Origin: Sulfitobacter dubius
GTDB taxonomy: Bacteria > Pseudomonadota > Alphaproteobacteria > Rhodobacterales > Rhodobacteraceae
Length of the DNA stretch: 64,000 nucleotides
Direction of reading: 5' to 3'
Assembly: GCF_900113435.1 (NCBI RefSeq)
Contig: NZ_FOPG01000001.1
Coordinates: 1,273,240-1,337,239 of the forward strand
Shown here: in pieces, positions 25,011 through 34,622 of the stretch
Numbering within the stretch: the stretch's first letter is position 1
Layout: each line of letters opens with the position of its first letter
Notes under the pieces: generated by a model
What the model was told of the DNA's origin: nothing
The model's database searches: none
What the model saw: only the letters and a program-made list of their open reading frames with translations
Made by a program: the position numbers and the translations under genes

Positions 25011-26330
25011 ATGCGCTACATGGCCACCTACGACATGATGGAGTCCATCCGGAACACCAATCAATGGCTCGGCGCCTCTGCCCTCGCCATGGCATCCTAC
25101 CCGGCTTTCTCTCTGTTTCCAAACCCTGCGATGGAATGGTTGGCGGCATGGGGCGAGGTGACGGAACGGAGCTTTGCCCGCATGGTGGTGAAGCCCGATT
25201 GGAACATTCCCCCGGTGGTCGGCGCCAAGGGCCAAGACTGTCTGGTCAGCATCGAGCCCGTGATGGAGCGCGCCTTTGGCGATCTGCTGAAGTTTACTGT
25301 GCAGGGCCGCGAAGAGACGGGCCGCAAGGTTCTTTTGGTCGCGCCGATGTCGGGTCATTATGCTACGCTCCTTCGGTCCACCGTGATCTCCTTGCTGCCT
25401 GATTGCGACGTCTATGTGACAGACTGGCATAACGCGCGCGATATTCCAGTTAGTGCGGGCAAGTTCGACATCGAGGATTATACGCTCTACCTCGTTGATT
25501 TCATGCATCACCTTGGCCCCGACACCCATGTGATCGCGGTCTGCCAGCCTGCGCCTTTGACCCTCGCCGCCACCGCCTATCTGGCCGAGGAAGCGCCCGA
25601 AGCACAGCCGCGCACGCTGACATTGATCGGCGGTCCGATTGACCCCGATGCCAAACCCACCGATGTGACCGACTTTGGCCATAGCGTGACCATGGGCCAG
25701 CTTGAGCAGATGATGATCCAGCAGGTTGGGTTCAAATATGCGGGCGTGGGCCGCAAGGTCTATCCGGGGCTGTTGCAACTGGCGTCTTTCATCTCGATGA
25801 ACAATGACACCCACCGCGATGCGTTCACCAATCAGATCACCCGCGTGGCGCAAAAAGCGGCGCATGAGCATGACAAACACAACAAGTTCTACGACGAATA
25901 CCTCGCCGTGATGGACATGCCGGCGGAGTTTTATCTGTCGACCGTGCAGCGCGTCTTCAAAGAACGCGAGATTGCGCGGAATGTCTTTACCGTGGCGGGC
26001 CGTCAGGTCGATATTGGAAAGATCACAACTGTCGCGGTCAAAACGGTTGAGGGCAGCAAGGATGACATCTCGGCCCCCGGCCAGTGTATTGCGGCCCTTG
26101 ATCTGCTGACCGGCCTGCCAGATTCCAAAAAGGCGAGCCATCTCGAAGAAGGCGCGGGCCACTACGGGATTTTCGCGGGCAAGAGCTGGCGCAACAACAT
26201 CCGGCCCTTGGTGCTGGACTTTATCGATGCCAACAATGGCACGCCTGAGCCGCAAAAGCCCCAAGCAAAAAGGCCCGAGAAGGCTGAGCCCAACAAGTCG
26301 AAAGCGCCAACAAAACCAGCAGCGGCCTAA
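25011..26330 (+). CDS. phaZ: Intracellular PHB depolymerase
   Basis: PhaZ hydrolyses native intracellular polyhydroxybutyrate. The 439-residue protein has no signal peptide and begins MRYMATYDMMESIRNTNQWL. The core contains VLLVAPMSGHYATLLRSTV, VYVTDWHNARDIP and VCQPAPLTLAA, where Cys takes the nucleophile position of the elbow. It then has GGPIDPDAKPT, and the C-terminal QCIAALDL and GAGHYGIFAGKSWR supply the catalytic His. An AAAGGAG ribosome binding site precedes the ATG. The tail after residue 410 is Lys/Pro/Ala-rich. Confidence 0.95.
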   Translation: MRYMATYDMMESIRNTNQWLGASALAMASYPAFSLFPNPAMEWLAAWGEVTERSFARMVVKPDWNIPPVVGAKGQDCLVSIEPVMERAFGDLLKFTVQGREETGRKVLLVAPMSGHYATLLRSTVISLLPDCDVYVTDWHNARDIPVSAGKFDIEDYTLYLVDFMHHLGPDTHVIAVCQPAPLTLAATAYLAEEAPEAQPRTLTLIGGPIDPDAKPTDVTDFGHSVTMGQLEQMMIQQVGFKYAGVGRKVYPGLLQLASFISMNNDTHRDAFTNQITRVAQKAAHEHDKHNKFYDEYLAVMDMPAEFYLSTVQRVFKEREIARNVFTVAGRQVDIGKITTVAVKTVEGSKDDISAPGQCIAALDLLTGLPDSKKASHLEEGAGHYGIFAGKSWRNNIRPLVLDFIDANNGTPEPQKPQAKRPEKAEPNKSKAPTKPAAA

Positions 26331-26342
26331 TCCGCTGCCCCA

Positions 26343-27050
26343 TTACAGCGCCAGAGGTTGCTGCATCCAGTCGCGCAGCGCGGCGGTTGTGGCCTCTGGT
26401 TGCTCAAGACTGGGCATATGGCCTGCATCCTCCAGCACTGTTAGCTTGGCATAAGGGATCATTTCGGCCATGAAAGCATGACGTTTAACCGGGCAAAGCG
26501 CGTCATGTTCGCCGCAAAGCACCAGCGCTGGCACTCTGCATTTGCGCAGCACTGCTTGTTGGTCTCGGCGGCGTTGTAGCGCACGGGATTGGCGCACAAA
26601 AACATCGCCGCCCAGCGTCTCGGCCATTTCCATCGCACGTGTCAGCACTTCGGCACGCCCAACGCCGGGCGCAAGAAAGCCCGACGCCATACGCGACTGC
26701 ATCGCCTCTCGCAGTTTTCCTGACTGTGCCATAACGATCTGCGGCTCACGGTCGGCTGCAATCGCCGGAAGTTCGGCCAATACATGGGTGGCCAGCAAGG
26801 CGATGCGGCTGATGCGATCGGGGGCCCGGCGCAGCAATTCCAGCGCCACAACGCCGCCCATTCCCTGCCCCACCAGCGCGAAACGCTGCGGCAGTTGATC
26901 CAAAAGACCTGAGGCGATCTCTTCTATCCGTTCCCCTTGGGTGATCGGGGCCAGCACTACCGTCGATCGGGGCGAAAGCGCCTCGATCTGCGGGGCAAAT
27001 GCACGGGCGTCACACATCATACCGGGCAATAGAACGAGCGGCTCAGCCAT
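26343..27050 (-). CDS. Alpha/beta hydrolase-fold protein lacking the Ser nucleophile
   Basis: The 235-residue protein has a clear alpha/beta-hydrolase fold: LVLLPGMMCDARAF at the start, Asp in LCGEHDALCP and His in EDAGHMPSLEQP. The nucleophile elbow reads VGQGMGG (residues 60-66), so Gly63 occupies the position of the usual Ser. Conventional ester hydrolysis therefore looks impossible unless another residue substitutes. It is convergent with phaZ (12-base gap), and functional linkage to PHB metabolism is only suggested by position. Confidence 0.8.
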   Translation of the reverse strand: MAEPLVLLPGMMCDARAFAPQIEALSPRSTVVLAPITQGERIEEIASGLLDQLPQRFALVGQGMGGVVALELLRRAPDRISRIALLATHVLAELPAIAADREPQIVMAQSGKLREAMQSRMASGFLAPGVGRAEVLTRAMEMAETLGGDVFVRQSRALQRRRDQQAVLRKCRVPALVLCGEHDALCPVKRHAFMAEMIPYAKLTVLEDAGHMPSLEQPEATTAALRDWMQQPLAL

Positions 27051-27205
27051 GCGCGGCTTTCTGGTCAGTTATGCAGTTGAAATGACGTGGTTTCATGCCG
27101 TTCCCCTTGGGTTTGGCTGCCTCATAACATGGGTATTTTGGGGTGGCATCGGGGCGCAGGGTGCATCGGCGGTTCCATGCCCGCCCACGCATACCGCGTT
27201 CGACC

Positions 27206-27952
27206 TTATTGGGCCGACACCTCTTCGATTGCCTGCACAATCAACGCCAGACAATGCGCATCTGAAAAGCGGTGGTCGGCGTCTTTGACCAATGTCAGGT
27301 GCATATCGGTGCTTTGGGCGTGCTCTAACAACCGAACGGCCGTTGCAGTGCTGACGGCGGTATCTGCGGTGCCTTGTAGCAGTCGCACGGGAAACGGCAG
27401 TGTCAGAGGGTCACGCAGCACCAGCCGCTTGCGTCCATCTTCAATCATGCGTCGGGTGATGACATAGGGCTCCATATAGTCCGACGGCAACTCGACCTGC
27501 CCGACCTCCGCCAGTGTCTGTTTCTGCGCTTCGGTGAAATTTGCCCAATAGCCGTCTTCGGTAAAGTCAGGTGCAGCCGCGATGCCCACCAGCCCGGCAA
27601 TACGCTCTGCCAGATGCCGGGCCAACAACAGCGCCTGCCAGCCGCCCATAGACGACCCCACGACGATCAGCGGCCCCTCCGTCAACGCGCCCACAGCGGC
27701 CAGCGTGTCTTCGTGCCAATCGCCGATGCAGCCTTCAGCAAAGTTGCCTGAGGATTCACCGTGGCCCGAATAGTCGAACCGCAGAAACGCACGCCCCTCG
27801 GCCCGCGCCCAGTCTTCGAGAAAGACCGCCTTGGTTCCCATCATGTCGGACTTCAGCCCGCCCAAGAACACCACGCAAGGCCCCGCCCCGTCGGTCTTGT
27901 GATACGCGATGCGCCGCCCTTCTGGGGTGTCGATGAATTTGCTGTCTGACAT
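27206..27952 (-). CDS. Alpha/beta hydrolase (ABHD10-like)
   Basis: The 248-residue protein is a complete serine hydrolase: VVFLGGLKSDMMGTKA near the oxyanion loop, FDYSGHGESSG, the nucleophile elbow VVGSSMGGWQA (Ser near 100), Asp in LLQGTADTAVS, and His in KDADHRFSD. This pattern is that of the ABHD10/acyl-esterase-like group found in alphaproteobacteria. The substrate is not visible. A 155-base gap separates it from the neighbouring hydrolase, which is on the same strand. Confidence 0.85.
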   Translation of the reverse strand: MSDSKFIDTPEGRRIAYHKTDGAGPCVVFLGGLKSDMMGTKAVFLEDWARAEGRAFLRFDYSGHGESSGNFAEGCIGDWHEDTLAAVGALTEGPLIVVGSSMGGWQALLLARHLAERIAGLVGIAAAPDFTEDGYWANFTEAQKQTLAEVGQVELPSDYMEPYVITRRMIEDGRKRLVLRDPLTLPFPVRLLQGTADTAVSTATAVRLLEHAQSTDMHLTLVKDADHRFSDAHCLALIVQAIEEVSAQ

Positions 27953-28003
27953 GCTGCCTCCGTCTTTGGCGTAATCATGGGCATCGGCGCGGTTGAGGGC
28001 AAG

Positions 28004-29290
28004 TCAGTCCTCAGCCAAATGCTCCACCTCGGGCAGCCAATGGGCGAGAACCGCCGCTGCAACGGCCATCGCAGCGAACAACATCAGCGTCGCCTGCGGC
28101 CCGATCAACGCGGCCCCTCCGCCCAGCACCCCCGCCAGCAGCAACAGAACCCCAATCACCGTATTACTAACGGCAGCATAGGCCGCGCGGCTGTCTTTGG
28201 GTGCCATATCAACCAGATAGGTCGACCGTCCCTGCCGCACTCCGTGATATGCGATCATCAGGATAAAGAGCACGGCAGGCATCGCCCAGACCGCCTGCGC
28301 CATGCCAAGAAACCACAGCAGCACCGCCAGCGCTATCGCCACCGCGCCCACGATTCCTGTCAGCATCAGCACCCGGCGGCTCGACATATCCGACAGCCGC
28401 CCCCAGACGTAGGAACTGACCAAAGACGCCAGTGCCGAGGCCAACACCAAAGCGCCCAGTTGGCCCAACTGACCCGCCTCGGACGACCCCGCCAGCACCA
28501 CCAGATAGGGCGGCGCAAGGGCGGTCGATACCAATAGGCCGCGCACCAGAATGAAAAGCCACAGGTCGCGATTGCCGCGCAACAGATTGAAATCGACGCC
28601 ATTGGCCTCTTCGGTCTCGCTTGGAGTCTCCTTGATCGTTGAAAACAACAACGCAGCGCCGATCCACAGAGCCGCCGCCAGCGCGATTGCCGCGACGACG
28701 ACGCCCCGGCTCTGAAACAGGCCAGACATCAGCAACCCCGCAAAGATCACCACTCCGATCGAGGAGGCAGACCCCGCCAGCCCGGTCACCGATCCGCGCC
28801 GCGTCTTTCCAACGGTCTTGCCAAGGATGTCCTTAAACGAGACCGAACAGGCAGCCCGGCACACAGCCAGCAGCGCCAAGGCCGCGCAAACCGCATAGCC
28901 CGCTGCGGCCCCCTCAAGACTGAGCGCTGCAAGCACGATCAACGCCGCCGCCACCCCCTGCCCGACCGAGCCCACGACCCACGCCCATTTGCGCCGCGCC
29001 ATCCGTTCGACCACTCCTGCCAGCGCGATCTGCGGCAACAGCGACCCGGCCTCGCGGATCGGCACCAGGGCACCCGCGAAAATCGCAGGCGCGCCAAGGG
29101 CGCTCAGCAGCCATGCCAACACCAGCTTTGGGTCGATTAACCCGTCCGCGACCTTGGTCATCGACAGCGACACGATATGGCGCAGCCCATTGCGCGCCTC
29201 GGCCTGCTGTGCGCTGTCGTCCAACCCCGGTGCCGGGTCATCTGCCCCCGAAATCGTCTCAAAAGCGCGCTGCGCCGTGTCGTCTTGCAT
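28004..29290 (-). CDS. MFS-family transporter
   Basis: The 428-residue protein is predicted to have 11-12 transmembrane segments, with a polar 45-residue N-terminus (MQDDTAQRAFETISGADDPA). PKLVLAWLLSALGAPAIFAGALVP starts the first helices, and a long cytoplasmic loop with TIKETPSETEE divides the halves. The frame runs further upstream to 29443, but the ATG at 29290 gives a sensible start. It is divergent from thrS. Neither regulator nor substrate clue is present. Confidence 0.8.
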   Translation of the reverse strand: MQDDTAQRAFETISGADDPAPGLDDSAQQAEARNGLRHIVSLSMTKVADGLIDPKLVLAWLLSALGAPAIFAGALVPIREAGSLLPQIALAGVVERMARRKWAWVVGSVGQGVAAALIVLAALSLEGAAAGYAVCAALALLAVCRAACSVSFKDILGKTVGKTRRGSVTGLAGSASSIGVVIFAGLLMSGLFQSRGVVVAAIALAAALWIGAALLFSTIKETPSETEEANGVDFNLLRGNRDLWLFILVRGLLVSTALAPPYLVVLAGSSEAGQLGQLGALVLASALASLVSSYVWGRLSDMSSRRVLMLTGIVGAVAIALAVLLWFLGMAQAVWAMPAVLFILMIAYHGVRQGRSTYLVDMAPKDSRAAYAAVSNTVIGVLLLLAGVLGGGAALIGPQATLMLFAAMAVAAAVLAHWLPEVEHLAED

Positions 29291-29463
29291 CTGGCCGGTC
29301 CTCGTTGTTGCCCGCCTGACATAGCGCGCCGCCCGCATCGCGCAACTTTTCAGCGCGCCCTCGTGCCAGCATTGACAAGCTGCCCCCGCCCCGCCACATA
29401 GGCCCAACACATAACCCGCAACCGGGCGTCTCGTAGGCGCCAAACCGACGAGGAGCGCCCAAG

Positions 29464-31410
29464 ATGGCCCAAATCTCCCTCACCTTTCCCGATGGCAATA
29501 GCCGCCAATATGACGCCGGTATCACCGCTGGCGAAGTGGCCGCCGACATCTCTAAATCGCTGGGCAAAAAGGCCATCAGCGCCACCGTCAACGGCGCACA
29601 TTACGATCTGGCTTGGCCGATCGAAGCCGACGCCAGCATCGCGATCCACACCATGTCTGACGAAGAGCAGGCCAATGAGTTGGTGCGACACGACCTTGCG
29701 CATATCATGGCCCGCGCTGTGCAGGAAATCTGGCCCGACACCAAGGTCACCATCGGCCCGGTGATCAAGGATGGCTGGTATTACGACTTTGACCGCAAAG
29801 AGCCCTTCACCCCCGAAGACCTCGGCGCGATCGAAAAGAAGATGAAAGAGATCATCAACAAACGCGCTCCCGTCCGCACCGAGGTTTGGGACCGTGCCCG
29901 CGCGATCAAACATTACGAAGACCTGAACGAGCCTTATAAAGTCGAGCTGATCGAGGCGATCCCCGGCGATGAGCCGCTGCGCATGTATTGGCACGGCGAC
30001 TGGCAAGACCTCTGCCGTGGCCCGCACCTGCAACACACCGGCCAAGTGCCGGGCGATGCCTTCAAGCTGATGTCCATCGCTGGCGCCTATTGGCGCGGCG
30101 ACAGCAGCCGCGCCATGCTGCAACGCATCTACGGCGTGGCTTTCACCGGCAAGGAAAAGCTGCGCGCGCATCTCAACATGCTCGAAGAAGCCGCCAAGCG
30201 TGACCACCGCAAGCTGGGCAAAGAGATGGGCCTGTTCCACATGCAGGAAGAGGCACCGGGCCAAGTCTTCTGGCACCCTAATGGCTGGCGCATCTACACC
30301 ACCCTGCAGGACTACATGCGCCGCATGCAAGACCGCGACGGCTATGTCGAGGTGAACACTCCGCAGGTCGTGGACCGCAAGCTCTGGGAAAAATCCGGCC
30401 ACTGGGACAAGTACCAAGAGAACATGTTCATCGTTGAGGTCGATGAGGAGCATGCCCGCGAAAAGGCGGTGAACGCGCTCAAGCCGATGAACTGCCCCTG
30501 CCACGTGCAGGTGTTTAACCAGGGCCTGAAATCCTACCGCGACCTGCCGCTGCGCATGGCTGAGTTCGGATCCTGCGCGCGCTATGAGCCCTCGGGGGCG
30601 CTGCACGGCATCATGCGGGTGCGCGGCTTTACTCAGGACGACGGGCATATCTTCTGCGCCGAAGAACAGATCACCTCGGAAACCGCCAAGTTCATCGCTT
30701 TCCTCTCCAAGGTCTATGCCGACCTCGGGTTTGAGAACTGGACCATCAAGCTCTCCACCCGCCCGGAAAAGCGGATTGGTTCCGATGAGACATGGGACAA
30801 TATGGAGCAGGCGCTTGGCGATGCCTGCAAGGCCGCCGGCTATGACTTTGAGGTGCTGGAGGGCGAAGGCGCCTTCTACGGGCCGAAGCTGGAGTTCACT
30901 CTGACCGACGCCATCGGGCGCAACTGGCAATGCGGCACCCTTCAAGTCGACGCGAACCTGCCCGAGCGGCTCGAGGCAAGTTTCATCGGGCAAGACGGCA
31001 ACAAGCACCGCCCGGTTATGCTGCACCGCGCGACCCTTGGCTCGTTCGAGCGCTTCATCGGCATCCTGATCGAAGAACACGCGGGCAAGCTGCCCTTTTG
31101 GCTGGCCCCGCGTCAGGTGGTCGTGGCTTCCATCACGTCTGAAGCGGATGACTATGTGGCCGAGGTCGTCGAGACCCTGAAAGCCGCTGGTGTGCGTGCG
31201 GAAGCCGACATGCGCAATGAGAAGATCAACTACAAAGTCCGTGAGCATTCGGTCGGCAAAGTGCCGGTGATCCTCGCCGTCGGGGCGCGTGAGGTTGAAG
31301 AGCGTACCGTTTCCGTGCGCCGTCTGGGACAAAAGCAGACTTCGGTTCAGCCGCTGGATGCACTCACCGCCGAACTGGCGCAGGACGCGACCCCGCCTGA
31401 CCTGCGCTAA
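29464..31410 (+). CDS. thrS: Threonyl-tRNA synthetase
   Basis: ThrRS charges tRNA-Thr and edits Ser-tRNA-Thr. The 648-residue protein has a TGS domain (1-62, [16 protein letters not shown]), the editing domain (about 70-230, with [16 protein letters not shown] and the zinc-binding-like [12 protein letters not shown]), the class II catalytic core ([43 protein letters not shown]) and the C-terminal anticodon domain from about 540 ([12 protein letters not shown]). An AGGAGCG ribosome binding site precedes ATG 29464. A strong terminator follows. Confidence 0.97.
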   Translation: MAQISLTFPDGNSRQYDAGITAGEVAADISKSLGKKAISATVNGAHYDLAWPIEADASIAIHTMSDEEQANELVRHDLAHIMARAVQEIWPDTKVTIGPVIKDGWYYDFDRKEPFTPEDLGAIEKKMKEIINKRAPVRTEVWDRARAIKHYEDLNEPYKVELIEAIPGDEPLRMYWHGDWQDLCRGPHLQHTGQVPGDAFKLMSIAGAYWRGDSSRAMLQRIYGVAFTGKEKLRAHLNMLEEAAKRDHRKLGKEMGLFHMQEEAPGQVFWHPNGWRIYTTLQDYMRRMQDRDGYVEVNTPQVVDRKLWEKSGHWDKYQENMFIVEVDEEHAREKAVNALKPMNCPCHVQVFNQGLKSYRDLPLRMAEFGSCARYEPSGALHGIMRVRGFTQDDGHIFCAEEQITSETAKFIAFLSKVYADLGFENWTIKLSTRPEKRIGSDETWDNMEQALGDACKAAGYDFEVLEGEGAFYGPKLEFTLTDAIGRNWQCGTLQVDANLPERLEASFIGQDGNKHRPVMLHRATLGSFERFIGILIEEHAGKLPFWLAPRQVVVASITSEADDYVAEVVETLKAAGVRAEADMRNEKINYKVREHSVGKVPVILAVGAREVEERTVSVRRLGQKQTSVQPLDALTAELAQDATPPDLR

Positions 31411-31428
31411 CGGCTTGTAACAAATCTG

Positions 31429-31479
31429 CGCTCCGGCGGTCTTGCGGGCAGCTTGGCCCCTGCCCGCCGGAGCGTTTTT
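31429..31479 (+). terminator. Terminator after thrS
   Basis: CGCTCCGGCGG (31429-31439) pairs with CCGCCGGAGCG (31464-31474), with an inner GCGGGCA/TGCCCGC region and five T residues after the stem. Confidence 0.9.
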
Positions 31480-31517
31480 GTAACAATCCTTCCCTTCCTG
31501 CGCGGGAAGGTTACAAT
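31478..31517 (+). promoter_or_regulatory. Candidate promoter/operator region of the bufferin operon
   Basis: TTGTAACAA (31478-31486) is followed by CCTTCC-TGCGCG-GGAAGG (dyad 31493-31510) and then TACAAT (31512-31517), a good -10 element lacking a good -35. CCTTCC/GGAAGG half-sites resemble those of copper-responsive MerR/CueR operators, although those use a 7-base spacer and here it is 6. TTGTAAC also occurs at 31415-31421 and, inverted, at 31509-31516. An ECF-sigma element is the alternative. The assignment is inference. Confidence 0.35.
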
Positions 31518-31634
31518 TTTCGCTAGTTTTCAGCGTGATTTCTGACGGGACCGTGACACACTCCCTCGTGACTGGCTTGTGAGGAAGCAGGCTGCTCTAG
31601 TAAACCTGTTCAAACCATCAGGAAGGAAACGACA

Positions 31635-31937
31635 ATGTCCACCACACTCAAAACCGCCGCCATCGCAGGGGCCGTCGCCGCCGCGCTGAGCAGCCACGCC
31701 ACCACCGCCACCGCCGCTTCGCAAGAGAAATGCTTTGGCGTTTCGCTGGCCGGTGAGAACGACTGCGCGGCGGGCCCCGGCACTACCTGCGCGGGCACCT
31801 CTGTGACCGATTACCAAGGCAACGCATGGACCCTCGTTGACGAAGGCACCTGTGCCGACATCGAACTGCCTGCCATGGCAGACGGCACCGAGCGGACCGG
31901 CTCTCTGGAAGCGCTCGACCGCGACCTGCCCGCTTAA
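31635..31937 (+). CDS. bufA: Bufferin-type DUF2282 precursor peptide (BufA1-like)
   Basis: The 100-residue secreted peptide belongs to DUF2282. A signal peptide (about 1-28, ending ATTATAA) precedes a core with [17 protein letters not shown] and four cysteines (33, 44, 52, 73). In characterised bufferin systems of Caulobacter the DUF692 enzyme converts core Cys residues to thiooxazoles and the exported peptide binds copper. The same four-gene layout here supports the assignment. An AGGAAGGAAA ribosome binding site precedes ATG 31635. The symbol follows that nomenclature. Confidence 0.85.
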   Translation: MSTTLKTAAIAGAVAAALSSHATTATAASQEKCFGVSLAGENDCAAGPGTTCAGTSVTDYQGNAWTLVDEGTCADIELPAMADGTERTGSLEALDRDLPA

Positions 31938-31945
31938 TCTATAGC

Positions 31946-31972
31946 GTTCCGGGCGGCATCCCCGCCCGGAAC
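31946..31972 (+). promoter_or_regulatory. Intercistronic hairpin between bufA and bufB
   Basis: GTTCCGGGCGG and CCGCCCGGAAC form a perfect 11-bp stem with the loop CATCC and no T-run, eight bases after the peptide stop codon. It may stabilise the peptide mRNA or reduce read-through into the enzyme genes. Confidence 0.75.
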
Positions 31973-32000
31973 CCCGCCCCGCAACACGCCGGAGGCCGAT

Positions 32001-32846
32001 ATGCGCGACGATACCCTCCCCCTCACCACACTGCCGAATGCTCCTGGCGTCGGATATAAAGCCCGGCATTTCGATGCCTTGATGGCTGACCCCGGCCCGG
32101 TGCGCTGGATCGAAATCCATGCGGAGAATTACATGGGTGATGGGGGCCGCCCTCATGCGCAACTGCGCGCGCTACAAGAGAATTTCGCGTTGTCAGTGCA
32201 TGGCGTAGGACTGTCGATCGGCGGCGAAGGGCCACTGGATACAGATCACCTTGCCCGGCTCAAAACTCTTTGTGACCGAACACAGCCCGCGTCTTTTTCA
32301 GAACATTTGGCATGGTCGACGCATGGGATGGAGTATCTTAACGATCTCCTGCCTCTGCCTTATACCGAGGCAACGCTTGCCCGCGTCGCGGCGCATATCA
32401 ATCAGGTGCAGGACCAGCTGGGGCGACAAATGTTGCTCGAAAACCCTTCCAGCTACCTTGCCTTCGCGGAATCAGACTTGTCGGAAACCGACTTTTTGAC
32501 CGAGCTTACCCGGCAAACTGACTGCGGTCTCTTGCTGGATGTCAACAATGTCTTCATTTCCGCGACGAACCTCGGGCTTTCCCCTCAAGACTACATTGAT
32601 GCCTTTCCGACTGAGCATGTCGGTGAAATTCATGTCGGCGGGCATGACGACGACACCGATGACCACGGCGCGCCTTTGCTGATTGATAGTCACGGCAAAG
32701 CGGTCGTCGACCCGGTTTGGGAATTGCTGTCCTACACACTGGAGCAAACTGGGCCAAAGCCTGTTTTGGTAGAGTGGGACAATGACGTGCCCGACTGGTC
32801 CGTACTACGGGCCGAGGCAGAGCGCGCCGCGCAGGTGCTGGTGTGA
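32001..32846 (+). CDS. bufB: DUF692 multinuclear iron oxidative enzyme (MNIO), BufB-like
   Basis: The 281-residue TIM-barrel enzyme of the DUF692 (MNIO) family is expected to modify Cys residues of the adjacent DUF2282 peptide before export. Conserved metal-site segments are [65 protein letters not shown] and [15 protein letters not shown], all intact. The family uses mixed-valent iron and oxygen. The stop overlaps the next start by four bases (GTGA), so it is coupled to the DUF2063 partner. Confidence 0.9.
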   Translation: MRDDTLPLTTLPNAPGVGYKARHFDALMADPGPVRWIEIHAENYMGDGGRPHAQLRALQENFALSVHGVGLSIGGEGPLDTDHLARLKTLCDRTQPASFSEHLAWSTHGMEYLNDLLPLPYTEATLARVAAHINQVQDQLGRQMLLENPSSYLAFAESDLSETDFLTELTRQTDCGLLLDVNNVFISATNLGLSPQDYIDAFPTEHVGEIHVGGHDDDTDDHGAPLLIDSHGKAVVDPVWELLSYTLEQTGPKPVLVEWDNDVPDWSVLRAEAERAAQVLV

Positions 32847-33601
32847 CAGATCAACGCGATTTCCGCGCAGCACTGCTTGACCCCTCTCGCCCCGTGCCTG
32901 CGGGCCTACGTGACGGCAACGGGCAACCCGCAGGGGCGCGTTATGGTGTCTACCGCAACAACGTCACTCATTCGTTGATCTCCGCGCTCGAAGTAGCGTT
33001 TCCGCTGGTTCGCAAGCTGATCGGTGTCCGCAATTTCGCCGAATTGGCCCCGCTTTATGTGCGGGCGTATCCACCGACATCGCCGCTTATGATGCATTAC
33101 GGTGCCGAGTTCCCCACATTCATCGCCGGCTTCGCCCCTTTGGCCAAGGTTGAATACCTTGCCGATGCCGCCCGGCTCGATCTTGCCCTGCGGTCATCCT
33201 ACCACGCGGCCGATGCTCCCGCACTTGATCCACTGGTGCTCCAGACGCTTGCATCTAACGCCTTGATGGCTGCCAGATTCACCATAGCGCCTGCGACGCG
33301 CATTCTGCGCTCACGCTGGCCGCTCTTCGACATTTGGCGCTACAACTTTACGGAGGCTGCGCCGAAGCCACGCAACATCCCTCAAGACGTGGTTATTGCC
33401 CGGCCCGCCTATGACCCCGCGCCCCATCTGCTACCACCCGGCGGCGCCACATGGCTGTCTCACCTCGCCGAGGGAACGACTTTCGGTGAGGCTCATGGTG
33501 CCACTGTCGACATTCAACCTGAGTTTGATTTGGCCGCCACACTGACCCTTGCACTAAGCCACGGCATTTTCAGTGCGATTTCTACGGAGGACACCCAATG
33601 A
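32843..33601 (+). CDS. bufC: DUF2063 partner protein, BufC-like
   Basis: The 252-residue protein begins with the DUF2063 domain: [46 protein letters not shown] and [19 protein letters not shown]. The C-terminal region (about 145-245) is less conserved. In databases it is often called a putative DNA-binding domain. In bufferin loci it is the accessory partner of the MNIO enzyme, probably presenting the precursor peptide. It starts with GTG overlapping the MNIO stop and ends in an ATGA overlap with doxX. Confidence 0.88.
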   Translation: MTDQRDFRAALLDPSRPVPAGLRDGNGQPAGARYGVYRNNVTHSLISALEVAFPLVRKLIGVRNFAELAPLYVRAYPPTSPLMMHYGAEFPTFIAGFAPLAKVEYLADAARLDLALRSSYHAADAPALDPLVLQTLASNALMAARFTIAPATRILRSRWPLFDIWRYNFTEAAPKPRNIPQDVVIARPAYDPAPHLLPPGGATWLSHLAEGTTFGEAHGATVDIQPEFDLAATLTLALSHGIFSAISTEDTQ

Positions 33602-34137
33602 GCCAACTTCTTGGCCTCTATCGCCACGCCACCGACCGCCTTGAATCGGCCGATTGGTTGCTTTCCACCCTTGCCCGTTTCCTCTTTGCAGCAGTGCTGC
33701 TGGTCTACTTCGTGAATGCTGGTGTCACCAAACTTGGCGATGGCCCCTTGGGCATCCTCAGCCCCTCCACCGGTGCTTATGCACAAATCTTTCCCCGCGC
33801 ATTTGAGGCGGTAGGCTATGACAGTGATGCGCTTGGGCTGCTTCATTGGATTGTTGTCGTGGCCGGGACATTGGCAGAGTTTATCCTGCCCATTCTGATC
33901 GTGCTGGGACTATTTACCCGGCTGTCGGCCTTGGCCATGATTGGCTTTGTCACGGTTCAATCGCTGACCGATCTTTTCGGGCATGGCCAGTGGAGCGCGC
34001 TTGGTAGCTGGTTTGACAGGTTTCCAGACGCCCCCATTCTGGACCAACGAGCACTTTGGATCTTCTTACTCTCGGTCCTAATTGTAAAGGGTGCCGGCCC
34101 GCTGTCACTGGATCAATGGCTTGGGCACAAAAGTTAA
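33598..34137 (+). CDS. DoxX-family membrane protein of the bufferin operon
   Basis: The 179-residue inner-membrane protein has about four hydrophobic helices (residues 26-42, 80-105, 108-125, 150-165) and DoxX signatures such as [19 protein letters not shown] and [21 protein letters not shown] sequence. DoxX genes commonly close DUF2282/DUF692/DUF2063 operons, where they may help quinone- or thiol-linked redox chemistry; this role is not settled. The stop is followed directly by the convergent ArsC-like gene. Confidence 0.87.
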   Translation: MSQLLGLYRHATDRLESADWLLSTLARFLFAAVLLVYFVNAGVTKLGDGPLGILSPSTGAYAQIFPRAFEAVGYDSDALGLLHWIVVVAGTLAEFILPILIVLGLFTRLSALAMIGFVTVQSLTDLFGHGQWSALGSWFDRFPDAPILDQRALWIFLLSVLIVKGAGPLSLDQWLGHKS

Positions 34138-34460
34138 AGCATCGCTTTAACTTCGGCCTCTACCTCTTTGCTCCAACCAATAAAAAGCGCATCACCCACA
34201 GCAATAAGAGGGCGCTTCATTAGGGCTGGATATGCCCTGAGCAGCGCAAGGGGGTCTTGGGCGCGAGCATCCTCATCCAAACTCCGCCAAGTCGTTGAGC
34301 GGGTATTAGGCAGCGCAGCACCAAACCTCTCATAAGCCTGCGCCAAGACTGCATCTGGCACGCCTTCCTCTCGGACATCGACCAACTGCGCCTCTGGCAG
34401 CGCTTTTCGTGCCTTGCGGCAGGTGTCGCAGTTTTTCAGCCCATAAATTAACACAACCAT
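34134..34460 (-). CDS. ArsC/Spx-family thioredoxin-fold protein (YffB-like)
   Basis: The 108-residue protein begins MVVLIYGLKNCDTCRKARKA, with a CxxC at residues 11-14 in the thioredoxin-fold ArsC family. WRSLDEDARAQDP, YPALMKRPLIAVGDALFIGWS and a C-terminal helix complete it. This pattern is that of YffB-like glutathione-dependent reductases rather than a proven arsenate reductase, and no ars genes are nearby. The start at 34460 has AAGGAA almost touching the ATG, which is an unusually short spacing. It is convergent with doxX and overlaps its stop by four bases. Confidence 0.8.
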   Translation of the reverse strand: MVVLIYGLKNCDTCRKARKALPEAQLVDVREEGVPDAVLAQAYERFGAALPNTRSTTWRSLDEDARAQDPLALLRAYPALMKRPLIAVGDALFIGWSKEVEAEVKAML

Positions 34461-34622
34461 TTCCTTAGCACGCAATCCTGCGCCCCTTTTGCGGGTTTCG
34501 CCCTTGATCGCTTGATTTTTCCCAAGTCCGCGCGATCTTTCTATTATGGCGGGTCGCAATTCAATCGCTTTCGCCATTCTGCCTTGGGCAGATACGTCAA
34601 AGACAAAGGAGGCGCGGAAGTT

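Noticed and set aside
29350..31332. 660-residue minus-strand open frame opposite thrS
   Set aside because: It is a shadow of thrS caused by high GC third positions; no domain is recognisable and thrS is unambiguous.
34134..34460. Arsenate reductase in an arsenic operon
   Set aside because: The ArsC-like protein is not accompanied by arsR, arsB or acr3 and resembles YffB-type proteins.
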